A DNA stretch of 27,523 nt from Zygnema cylindricum (taxonomy: Eukaryota; Streptophyta; Zygnematophyceae; Zygnematales; Zygnemataceae). Shown one piece after another: positions 1-9,401 of the stretch (the first letter of the stretch is position 1; each line of letters starts with the position of its first letter). The position numbers were made by a program, and so were the translations under genes. The DNA is taken from the NCBI GenBank assembly GCA_037447655.1, contig JBBHKE010002335.1, forward strand, positions 1 through 27,523. The letters are read 5' to 3'. The notes under the pieces are model-generated. The model was given only the letters and a program-made list of their open reading frames with translations. It ran no database searches and had not been told where the DNA came from.

Positions 1-170
<170 letters not shown>

Positions 171-485
171 TTTTTTTCCCCTTGCCCTTATTCTGTTAAA
201 CTGTGAAACAAATGAACTTGTATGTCGGATATCAACTGTTTTTGTGGAATTGATCCTATCGAGAGAGGGAGAGAGATAGAGAGAGAGAGAGGGGTAGAGT
301 GAGATAGAGAGAGGGAAAACAGCTTTTAGTTGAACCTTTTACTTCTTATTAGAGAACAAATAAAAGCTTTTGTATTCATTTAGGCTTCACAATTGTCCTT
401 TTTAAATTGAACAAACCGACAAAATGTTGCTGATTTTTGCAAGATTTGTTTTCTGTTATTAAAAAAATCATAAATATATTTGCAG

Positions 486-1945
486 GAGCATGTTCTGTTT
501 TCGGAACTGTTGCGACTATTGAAGCTCTTTACAATTATTATTATAACATCAAGTCGTTAATCTCTCTCTCGGAACAAAAACTTCTCGATTGTACCGGAAG
601 TTGTACTGGATCGTGGCCGTCGAAAATTTTCGATTATGTCGCAAACGATCCTTATGGAGTTCCGACAACTCAAGATTATGGAATATATTTGGGAACTCCA
701 AATATCTGTCAGGTGCCCAAATAATTATTTTTTACACTTGGTCGTTTATTTTTCCGTATGTTTTCCTGTCCCATTTTTTTTTTTTTTTTTAATTTCTGTT
801 TTGTTTCCGGTCTTGTAACTTTCTATTTTTTTCAGCTTTTCGGTTTTTTCATCCCCTTTTTGTTGTCGTGACTTTTTTTTTTTTTTCTTTTCGACGTTTT
901 TCTGACCAGTATCTCTTCCTTTTGGTCCCCTTTTTCTCGTTTTCTTCCCCTTTTGTCTTTATTTTTTTTTGTTTTATAGATTGGAGGAAGTGTCCGAGTA
1001 GTTTCTTACGAACAAGTTCCTCCTTTCAACACTAAATTGTTGCAAGCTGCCGTAAGTCAACAGGCTGTTTTGTCTTATATGGTTTATACCGAGGAATTTG
1101 CTCTCTGGAACTCGGTAAGTTTTTTTTTCCTTCTTCTTTTTTGTTTTAGTTTTCATTTTCTTTTCTATGGTTCCTTTTATCGGTTTTTAAACATAAGCAA
1201 GAAAAAAGCGTGGAAAAGCGCGATTTTGATTCAGTTTCGGCTATCTATTCACCCATCAATAATAAAAAAAAATGATCCACACTATTTATTGTGAATTGAT
1301 TCAGTGGTTTTTTCTGTAAAGGCGAAAAAAAAAGTAAAAGTAATAGATGTTCAGAACATCAGAGATATTGTGAATTTTAAGAAACATTTGGGATTTTTTT
1401 GGAAATTTTTGAGAAATTGTGAGAAATTTGTGAAAACTTGTGAGAAATTGTACTGACATTGTCGATGAATTAGAAATGGTAACTTTGTTTATACATTGTT
1501 ACGTACAAAATTTATAAATCCACACGAAACATGGTGAACTCCACAGTTTCTTTTCCATTTTATTTTTTTTGCATCCTTTTCTTTCTTTGGATTTTTTTAT
1601 CACGTCGCCTGAACAACGCTCAGATTCTTTTTCTTCATTCTCCTTTTTCAAGGTTTTTTTTTTTTACGTGTCTTAGCCCTTTTTTTTGTTTCGTTCTTGA
1701 TCTTTTTTTTTTCCAATTGATTGGTATTTTCCAGTGTTCTATTTACACCGATTCGAAAAAATTGTGTACTCCGGGAGCCCAACTTAGCCATGTGGTTACA
1801 ATTGTCGGTTACGGAACTGATTTTGTCGATTATTGGATAATCCGTAATTCTTTTGGACCCACATGGGGATGTCAAGGATATGCTTTTGTACAAAGAGACA
1901 TATGTGGAATTAACGCTTTACCCGCTTTGTACCCGGTTCTCCCAA
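486..1945 (+). other. Peptidase C1A catalytic region (three exons)
   Basis: Exon 486-712 carries the active-site Cys (codon 491-493) and the conserved SLSEQKLLDC segment of papain-like enzymes. Exon 980-1114 reads IGGSVRVVSYEQVPPFN and continues to FALWNS, matching the papain segment between the two lobes. Exon 1735-1945 carries the His codon at 1789-1791 and the Asn codon at 1846-1848, followed by the family's closing GINALPALYPV. Two family-typical tryptophans are missing: Ser follows the catalytic Cys where Trp is usual, and NSFG replaces NSWG. The first two exons and the start of the third are joined in phase 0; the third ends in phase 1 at GTGAGT (1946). Confidence 0.9.
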
Positions 1946-4900
1946 GTGAGTTTATTATTACGATGTATTTTCTTCTTTCTTCTTTCTTTCTTTTCTTTCC
2001 TATCTTTTTTTTCTTTCTTTTCTCTCTTTTCTTCTCTTTCTTTCTTTCTTGTTTTTCTTACGAAAGCGTTTTTCGATTTCTTATGATGTTGGTATTTTTT
2101 CTTCTAAAACTTCGTTACTAACTTTTTCATAGATTGGTTATTTTTAATGTGATTTCGTGTGAGTTATTTTAAGTAACAATGTGCTTTCGGTTAATGCTAC
2201 ATTGCCCATCACTATTAGTGTTAGTCGTTTTTTGGGCACTTAAAACATTTTTACCGGTTTTTTGTTTTTTTTTTAAAGGAGCAATCGAGAGGTAACAGTC
2301 ACACCTTTGGATAGTGATGTCACGATCGAAAATTGGAAAACTCTGTAATTTTGAGTCCCCGAAAAATGTTTGAATCTGATAGCCATGGGCAGTGTACCTC
2401 TTTTATTTCATTTTCTCCTTTTACAGATCAGAAAATAACATAAAAAATCATAGGACAATGTCCTGTAAAAAATCCCACTTGAGAAAACACTCACACTAAA
2501 AAAAAACCGGCCTTAAGATCTTATGCTCGAACATACCTTCTTTTTCTGTTTTTGTCTTCTCTATGTTTCTGGCAATTGTCACGTCGTTTACGAAATTAAA
2601 ATGTTGCCATTTCTCCAATTCCCAATTTTCTCGTTTAAATTTTACTTTCTCTGATTCTTGACATTTTCATTAAGATTTTATATATCTCCAAGTCCTGACA
2701 TTCAACTTTCTACTTCTGTCTGTTCTCATTTCTTACAGCTCCTTTAGTAGGAGATCCATGCAGTCCCATCAATCCATGTGGAGGAGGAACTTGCAGTTCC
2801 GTTATCAGTTTAACCTCCAGATATAGCTGCGTTTGTCCCTCGGGATTTGTCGCAGCAATTAATACGGATGGAACTCAAACTTGTGCGATGGGTATGTACT
2901 TTTCAACTGTACTTTTTCCTATTTCACTAAACCCTGAAAAACATCTAACGGATTCAGATAACTGATTCTTGAAACACTTAAAATTTTTAACAGTTTCTGA
3001 AACCGTTTTAATGTCGGACCATGTTTTGATATCAAAGCACAACCGAATGTCGAGAGACATTTCAATGTCAAAACATGTTTTGACGTCGAAACATATCTTG
3101 ATGTCAAAACTTATTCTGATTTCAAAACATCGAAACATGTTTTGATGTCAAAACATAATTCAATGTTGAAACAGAAAATGATAACATTTTCGTTTGCTTC
3201 TTTCTTTTTTCTTTTTTCAGCCGATGTTTGCAGCACAACAAATTAATGTTAGAGCACATGTTAGTGTCGAAACACGTTCCACCATCGAAATGCATTCAAT
3301 TGTTGAAACATATTCCAATGTTGGAGCACATTCCGATGTTAAAACACATTCCAATGCTGAAACACGTTCTAATGTTGAAACACATTCCAATGCCGAAACA
3401 CATTACAATGTCGAAACACATTCCATCTTGAAACACATTCCAATGTCGAAACACATTCCAATGTTCAAACACATTCCAATGTTCAAACACATTTGAATGT
3501 TGAAACACATTGCAATGTTGAAACATGTTCCAATGTTAAAACACATTCCAATGTTGAAACAAATTACGATGTTGAAAGAATTGTTTTTTTTTTCAGCCGA
3601 TGTTTGCAGCACAATGTACATCAACCCGTGTGGCCCGGGAACTTGCGTGAATGAGGGAGACGGAACCTACCATTGTGTGTGCTTCAGCGGATATGTCTCC
3701 GCAATTAACTCCGAAAATAAACCGACTTGTGTTTGTGAGTACATTAGCCCTTTGTAACTGTGAAAGAGCGAGTGGGAGGGAGGGAGGCAGGGGGAGGGAG
3801 GGAGAGGGGGAGGGAGAGGGAGGGGGAGAGGGAGGGGGAGGGAGAGTGAGGGGGAGGGAGAGGAATGGAATGATGAAGGAAGGGGGGGGGGAAGAGGTGG
3901 AATGGATGGACCATAGCGATTTTTGAGAGGACGTGTGTGGATGAAAGAGAGGAGAGGTGTGTGTGTGAGAGAGAAGGGGTGGAGGGATAGAAAGGACTGT
4001 GTGTATGCGGGGGAGAGAAAGGACGTGTGTGAGAGGGAGGGCGGAAATTGCGGATTTTTTGTGTGTGAGAGAAAAGGAGGGAAAGTGAGTACAGGAGAGG
4101 GAGAGATTGGAGTGTATCTGCACGGGAGAGAGAGAGAGAGAGAGAGAGACTGTGCGGGAGAGAGGAGAAGAAAAAATAAATGTGGGCTAGAGAGGGAGAG
4201 ATTGTCGTAATTTGGTTGAACGAGACGGCGGATACCCGTCATCGTGATTGGTTTTCACTTTGTTTACCCGATAATATTTTTTAAACTGATAATATTTTTT
4301 GTAAAACACAGAAATAACAATCATTTTGGGGAAAATGTTTGGCGATAATCTCATCACTCCTATAAATTCCTGTTTTTTTTTTTTTTGTCAAGAAATTTGA
4401 CAAATTGTCGGGAAATTTGACAAATTGGCGGATTTGGGATGGTTTTTGTGGTCAAGTTTTGTCTGGAAATCTAACAGAATATCGAATTTGGGATATTTTT
4501 TTTGGTTATCTACAGTCTCACAGAATACAAATTTGACAAGAAGCTATACTCTTCGAAAAGGCGATTTTTGTTATCTTATCGCGAATGCCTTCGGTCTTAC
4601 TCTTCAGCAATTGACTAACATGAATACGAGAATTGGACGAGTGAGTATATTACATTAGAGGGAAAGTGCGAAATTCACATAGGTTTTAGAATAAACAAAA
4701 ACCAATCAAGTTTTATTGCTGATCTTATCATGTGTAGTTTTACTTACATTGAATTGACAATGCAAGAAAAAACACAAAACGGTAAATTTATTTAGTGCAA
4801 TTGTGCCAAAACAAGCTCGTAACGGCCACGAATGTAAAGAAAAGTTTTTAATTTCTTTGGTTCATTGTTTCTTTGCTTCTTATATGGGTCTAAATGGGGT

Positions 4901-6490
4901 ATTTGACAGAGTGTATGCAATCCTGCGATTCCTGGAGACACACTCAATGTCACGAATTCCGTGGGCTATATTTGCAAAGTTTTTTACATAATTCAAATTG
5001 TAAGTAAAGTTCAAAGACAAATCTCCAAAAATTTGCCTGACATTTTTGTCGTTTTATTGAATCCTTAAGAACAAAACTCTAACAAAGAAAATGTTGTTTG
5101 CAGGGTGATACATGTGATACTATTTCTAATTTGTTCAATTTGGGAAAACAATTCAAAAAAAATCTTAATTCAACTCTCAATCCTGGACTTCAATGTAGTT
5201 CTGGAAAAACTCCCGACAACCTCTCCTCTGGTCTGATTCCCGGGCAGCAGGTAATTGTTTTTTTTATCTGCCCGAAACTATGCCCGATTCTTCTTCCTTT
5301 CATTTATCCTCTATTTTGCTCGACTTCTACTGTATTTTTTTCAACAACCAGATAACCAAGCTGCTTACTTTATTTTCTCCCTCATCTTCTCAGTTTATTT
5401 CCCCTATTTTAAGTCCTAGCTTTTGGTCAAATTTTGCAGATTTGTGTTGTTAGTGGAACACCCGATCCTTCAAAAGTTTGTATTGCGGTGGATACAGTGA
5501 GATCAAGTGACATCAGCGATTCAAATGGAGCGTGTGTACCAATTCTCGGCCGGAATCCTCAAATTACTTCCCTCGATTTCTTCGAAATCAATCCTGGGAT
5601 TAACTGTAGAAGCCTGTCTATTGGCCAACCGGTAAATTACAATTCCAATTACATTCGAATTACATTCGGTTTTAGATACATCACCTATTTATGTGAATTA
5701 CGTTCAATTTGAAACTAGTAATGTGCCAATTTAACGGGGATTTCATTCAATTCCAGATGAATTACACTACAATTTTTACGTGAATCACATTTGATTTTTG
5801 ATAAACTATAGTCCAGTTTGAGGTGAAAAAAGAAACTTGAGAAAAACCTGGAAAAATACTTGTGAATTCTAGACTAATGAAATTTACGTTCGGGTTTTCC
5901 TCTTACGTTGTTAAAATACAACTTACTGAATTTAGTGGGAGGTCCAAACGACGGATCGTCTCCTCTCAAGTCTCGTTCTCACTCCTTCCCTCACTCTCAC
6001 TTCCTCCGATCAATATTCCCAATCCAAACTAAAATCAGAAAGTGCCATTTACTACCGGCCAATTCCTAACACTTCCCCTCTCTCTCTCTTCCTTTCTCCC
6101 TTTCCCTCTCTCCCTCTTTCCCTACCTCCCCCTCTCTCCCTCTCTCCGTCTACCCCACGCTCCCCCCCTCGCTCTCCCCCTCCATCCTCTCCCTCTCCCT
6201 CGCTCTCTCTTTATTTTTTGCGGTACGATTTGCAGGTTTGTGTGGGCTTCCAGACTTTGCCGCCCAAAGGCTGTCCTGGTCCATACTATATTTGGCAGTC
6301 AGGCGACACGTGTTTGAGTGTGATTCAAAAGTTTTGCGGTTTGAGGACCTCGAAGACGTGGACACAGTGCATGGGATCTAGTGCCGGACTTTGCGTCGGA
6401 ACGGGAAGCACATGGACGGGAGGTCGAGTTATATGTGTTCCCGATTGCTATAATCCGTCAGCGCAAAGAATCACTTACTGTTACGGTTAA
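486..6490 (+). CDS. Papain-like cysteine protease with two EGF and three to four LysM modules (5' truncated by window)
   Basis: Exons read as 486-712, 980-1114, 1735-1945, 2739-2891, 3597-3734, 4516-4640, 4910-4999, 5104-5250, 5440-5631 and 6236-6490. All introns are GT-AG and all junction phases agree, giving 557 residues and a TAA stop. Residues 1-191 are the C1A peptidase: catalytic Cys3 (GACSVFGTVATIEAL), His140 (LSHVVTIVGYG) and Asn159 (IIRNSFGPTWG). Residues 192-288 are two EGF-like modules and about 299-541 are LysM modules. The first codon is split, so the preceding exon (oxyanion Gln, propeptide, signal peptide) lies outside the window; nothing resembling it is seen in 171-485. Family knowledge: C1A enzymes are secreted or vacuolar proteases, and LysM binds chitin, peptidoglycan or lipochitooligosaccharide. 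I infer an extracellular protease tethered to a GlcNAc-containing glycan. The substrate is unknown. Exon borders rest on splice consensus, phase and homology, with no transcript evidence. Confidence 0.88.
2998..3580. repeat. Degenerate 18-bp minisatellite in an intron of the protease gene
   Basis: Units near AATGTTGAAACACATTCC repeat about every 18 bp from roughly 3240 to 3580. A more diverged form (GATGTCAAAACATGTTTT-like) runs from roughly 2998 to 3180. The array fills the intron between the two EGF exons and surrounds a copied 3' splice site at 3212-3238. Because 18 is a multiple of three, long open frames appear on both strands, but they are repeat translations and not genes. Confidence 0.85.
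3212..3238 (+). pseudogene. Duplicated 3' splice site and first bases of the second EGF exon
   Basis: These 27 bases, a T-run plus CAG plus 18 exon bases, are identical to 3588-3614, the acceptor and start of the true second EGF exon 376 bp downstream. After the identical part the sequence diverges. Read in the phase set by the upstream exon, it meets TAA at 3244-3246. It is therefore a remnant of a duplicated exon start that still looks like a usable acceptor. Confidence 0.75.
3766..4200. repeat. Purine-rich low-complexity tract with G-runs
   Basis: GGGAGGGAGG-type sequence at 3774-3900 passes into GA-rich and GT-rich sequence to about 4200, all inside the intron 3735-4515 between the second EGF exon and the first LysM exon. 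At least eight runs of three or more G lie close together in 3774-3870 on the sense strand, the pattern required for intramolecular G-quadruplexes. Confidence 0.9.
4516..6490 (+). other. LysM region (three recognisable copies and one degenerate)
   Basis: LysM 1 starts at YTLRKGDFCYLIANAFGLTL (about residue 299) and is interrupted by an intron before SVCNPAIPGDTLNV. LysM 2 is YIIQIGDTCDTISNLFNL (about 355) through PGQQ and ICVV. A third copy around 424-478 keeps only the end, FFEINPGINC through IGQPVCVG, with SSD in place of the usual GDT. LysM 4 is YYIWQSGDTCLSVIQKFCG (about 490) ending VICVPDC. The YxVxxGDTCxxIAxxF and NPGxxCxxLxxGQxxC patterns are those of fungal and plant LysM domains. Many cysteines suggest extracellular disulfides. 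The chain ends shortly after the last module with no C-terminal membrane segment or GPI-type tail. Confidence 0.85.
6072..6212. repeat. CT-rich polypyrimidine tract before the last protease exon
   Basis: CTCTCC/CCCTCT low-complexity sequence near the 3' end of intron 5632-6235, followed by ATTTGCAG and the last exon. On the sense strand it works as, or sits beside, an exceptionally long polypyrimidine tract. Confidence 0.85.
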
Positions 6491-6835
6491 ATTAACGCCG
6501 AGGGTACATGTGCCACGGATCGCTTTTGTACCTAACACGTTTCAGCGGCAAGTTATGGTTAAATTGACGCCCACATTACATTTGTTACATATTCTATTTT
6601 TGGTATCTGTAGAACTGACGCCGATGTTTATCGGTGTTAAAGATTCGTTAAATCCGTGGTATTTAAAAGTAATGGCAATAACGGGTAACTGAATCCAGTT
6701 GATATGTATCACCGTTGGTTTAAATCCCTGGTACCAAAAGTCACCATTTGGTATAGTTAAACTGACGCCCATGTTATATGCGTCACCGATTGGTTGAATC
6801 CTTTGTTTTAAAAGGTCACCGGTCATTACAGCTAA
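6484..6835 (+). repeat. Degenerate ~72-bp tandem repeat overlapping the protease stop codon
   Basis: The motif GTTAAAYTGACGCCcATgTT recurs at about 6486, 6557, 6611 and 6756, with a more diverged copy at about 6686. Unit ends resemble GTTGAATCCtttGTTTTAAAAGTCACCG. Spacing is near 72 bp, with one short unit. The first unit starts inside the last codons of the protease, and its TTAA supplies the TAA stop. The rest lies in the presumed 3' untranslated region. Confidence 0.7.
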
Positions 6836-7658
6836 ACTTACATTTTCCGTGAAACATCACGGAAATAGGAAGAAAGCTCATGAGAAGCGAAAAGTAATAA
6901 GCTTAGGAAGTTAAAATTGTTGAGATTTAAAATCGAGATCTAAACTTTGTTGACGATATAGTTTATTTATTTGGTATTAGCCTTAAAGGCGCCCCAGTTT
7001 TGAATTCTTTTTAATTCTTAGACAACCATTCTTTGTCTTTACGATGGTTCTTCAGTAGGTCGACTAGGACTACATGTGCAGAATTGTTATATTAGGTTTA
7101 TTTAGTTGTTAGATTATTTCAGATACGTTTCAGTTAGTTTTTCCAGGTGTACATTTGACTTATGATTTTTACCAGGGCGAGAAAGATGCGATTTATGTTA
7201 AATATTTTGCAGGCAACTGTCCATGGCTTTTCCAAGTTTACAAGAATTTCCGTTAGGATTTGTAACGAGTTTATTGGAACTGAAGAGAAATTCCGTCGAG
7301 AATTACTGATTGTATTATATAGATGTCTAGATTTCCCAATCTGACCAGCTGTCTTTGATTCCCTCGTTTTTTCTCTTTTATAGAGATGATTACCGAAATG
7401 GGAGGAGGAAAAGCTGAGAGAATAGGCTATAGTTTTTAGAAGGCTAAAACAATTTACAGTTAAGCCGTACATGTTAACAGCTGTTACTAGAACTAAAGTT
7501 GCTTCAGAAATATGTACGACCTTTTTTGGGACCAGAATTATATGTTACTGCAGAGATTGATGAATTCATTTACAAAAAGGCATTTTCTGATGGATGTATT
7601 CTCGTGGCGTTTACGAGTCTCTTTCATTTGGAGTCAGTTTTTTTCCTTTCAGTTAGTG
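6836..7658. other. Probable 3' UTR and intergenic sequence, no gene seen
   Basis: AT-rich sequence without a convincing reading frame, splice pattern or clear AATAAA signal. Short open frames (for example around 7162-7344 and 7499-7768) have no recognisable motif. The 3' end of the protease transcript cannot be placed from the sequence. Confidence 0.5.
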
Positions 7659-7883
7659 TATTCACACTTGTTCAATGCTGGGCATGTTTAAAGTATGTTC
7701 ATGGAATGTTTACGGATCTTTACAGAATGTTTTTGGAATGTTTACGGAACGTTGTGAGAATCAGGTGATTCTTACACGATTTCGACCAAATATCGAGTAA
7801 CATTCAATAAACATTCCGTAAACAGTTCGTAAACATTCTGTAAACATTCCGTAAACATTCCCAGCATTGCACAAGTGAGAATA
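7659..7883. mobile_element. Fold-back (long inverted repeat) element
   Basis: The left arm begins TATTCACACTTGTTCAATGC and the right arm, read on the minus strand, begins TATTCTCACTTGTGCAATGC. Both continue with repeated GGAATGTTTACGGAATGTTT-type units, giving arms of about 85-90 bp around a loop of about 50 bp. The loop contains a smaller inverted repeat (GAGAATCA / TGATTCTT). No reading frame of transposase type is present. It resembles a fold-back or MITE-type element, but no clear target duplication was identified. Confidence 0.7.
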
Positions 7884-7940
7884 AGGCCTACTGGTGATAA
7901 GAATTTGTTCTCCATTCTGAAAGAGCTTTATTTAGAAAGC

Positions 7941-8186
7941 GTGATGGTAAACCATCTGAGTCACGGGAAATAAGGTGTGGGGAATTTTGAGGTATTGTGG
8001 AAATGAAATCATTTATTTGCAGAAACTGGAAGAGCCTCTGATTGGTCTACTTTTTACCAGATTTACTTTTACCAGATTTCCTTCATATGTTTCAGGAGTA
8101 TTTAGTCTTTAAAATTTCGGTTTGTTTGTTTTCCGTGAGTTATGTCAGTTTTGCGTTCCATGTAATCAGATGTTTTACCATCGCAC
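7941..8186. mobile_element. Short terminal-inverted-repeat element (MITE-like)
   Basis: The left end GTGATGGTAAACCATCTGA matches the right end read in reverse, GTGCGATGGTAAAACATCTG, allowing small differences; the span is 246 bp. A related but more diverged stretch at about 8562-8595 (GTACTCGGGTGATTTACCAT) suggests another copy nearby. There is no coding capacity. Exact ends and target duplication are not certain. Confidence 0.5.
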
Positions 8187-9131
8187 AGTTTGAATAAAGC
8201 TTATTATTATTAATTGGGGTACTATTATCTGTACAGTAAAGCTAAGAAGATAAGAGGTGGATATGCTTTTTTTTGTGTCATAGGGTATACTAAATCGTTG
8301 AGGAAACCCACTTAGGAAACAAAGTTATTTTCCCTTTTTTAATCAATTTATCCATATAAATGTAAAAAAAACTTTTCACTATCTGAAATTATGTAACCTT
8401 TATTTATTCGTCTTCTTTTTACTATTTCTGAGCCACACAACTTAAGGTAGAGTGAAATTAGTGTTGCAATAACGGATAAACAATCGATGTTTGATAAGTC
8501 AATCGAAATGATCCCTTCACATTGTTATTTTCCCTGGAACGACCTTCCTCTCTTCCTTTTTTTGTTTTCGTGTACTCGGGTGATTTACCATGGCATTTTT
8601 CTTAATTAGATTTATTTTACTTTCATATTTGAATTTATAAATCACCTTCGGATGTGCAAAACGGCTTACGGGAAATTAATAATAATAATAATAAAAAAAA
8701 AATTGCAATCCAAGATGCAAAAAATACTGCTACATGGGTCCAAAGATAATAAAATTTAACAACACTTAACACTAAAAGTTAGCGGTCGGTCAAATAAAAA
8801 TATCCCCTCCAATTCATCCCCCTTCCAAAAAAAACCTTTGGATAAATGTGAAACCACAAATTACTCAAACACTATTTTTATTTCGTTCGACACACAACAT
8901 CAATATCCCTTAAATTACCCTGTTTTCCTTTTCCCCAACCATAACCGTATTTCCTTGACCCAATGTTATTAACAAATTCAACTTTTCTTCACGGGGCAAC
9001 ACTATTTTAGTCATACTAGAATATCGGGGCTGACCCTCCCCTCTCCCCTCCCTTCTCCATTTATAGCAACTGTTCTTACCACACTAAAAGCTGATACCAA
9101 TTTGCATTTTTTAGTAGCTGAGACTCTCCCC
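8187..9131. other. AT-rich intergenic sequence, no gene seen
   Basis: It contains an AATAAA-type hexamer at about 8195, an (AAT)n run at about 8680-8693, and a possible diverged relative of the preceding TIR element. No open frame with recognisable protein features was found on either strand. Confidence 0.5.
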
Positions 9132-9321
9132 TACCACAGTGTACCGCTATTAATGTTGATGTTATGTTGCGCGTAGATTATTAATCGACGGTTGCGATGG
9201 AAAGGTGAGATTCTTACCTTACGATTGGCTATCTTTAAATGAAAAACCGACACGTGTGCACGAAGACAAGCTGATTTAAGTGGTGGAAAACAATTCAGCG
9301 CTAATAGCGATACACAGCATA
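9132..9321. mobile_element. TA-flanked MITE, short subfamily (copy 1)
   Basis: The left end TACCACAGTGTACCGCTATT matches the right end in reverse, TATGCTGTGTATCGCTATTA, over about 20 bp. It is bounded by TA on both sides, as for Tc1/mariner-type target sites. The size of 190 bp is close to related copies at 21145-21336 and 24378-24591. It is non-coding. Confidence 0.65.
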
Positions 9322-9401
9322 TTTTTTTTTGTCGCCTCTTCCATCCTGCCGTCCAATAAGGCATGGATTCTGGTTTGTTATGCACGCGTATCCCTTGGCA
9401 G

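Larger units (their letters stand above)
2739..3734 (+). other. Two EGF-like modules, one per exon
   Basis: Exon 2739-2891 encodes DPCSPINPCGGGTC followed by YSCVCPSGFVAAIN and a last Cys in TC. Exon 3597-3734 encodes DVCSTMYINPCGPGTC followed by YHCVCFSGYVSAIN and a last Cys. Each has the six cysteines expected for three disulfides, with the CxC spacing of EGF. Both exons start and end in phase 1, so each is a symmetrical 1-1 module that can be gained or lost without shifting the frame. The two modules are alike in sequence, which fits exon duplication. They form a spacer between peptidase and LysM parts. Confidence 0.85.

Noticed and set aside
3194-3624. His/Met/Lys-rich repeat proteins on both strands, and a CRISPR-like look
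   Set aside because: They come from an 18-bp intronic tandem array. There are no unique spacers between repeats, and the genome is eukaryotic, so it is not a CRISPR array.
3593-4242. Pro/Ser-rich minus-strand frames of 176 and 191 codons
   Set aside because: They overlap an exon of the protease on the other strand and a G/GA low-complexity intron, which gives Pro/Ser/Leu runs by composition.
4524-4640. Alternative acceptor CACAG at 4519-4523 for the first LysM exon
   Set aside because: It would start in phase 0, while the preceding exon ends in phase 1; the acceptor at 4515 fits the phase.
6700-6740. tRNA B-box-like GGTTTAAATCC
   Set aside because: There is no A box, acceptor stem or cloverleaf around it; it belongs to a degenerate tandem repeat.
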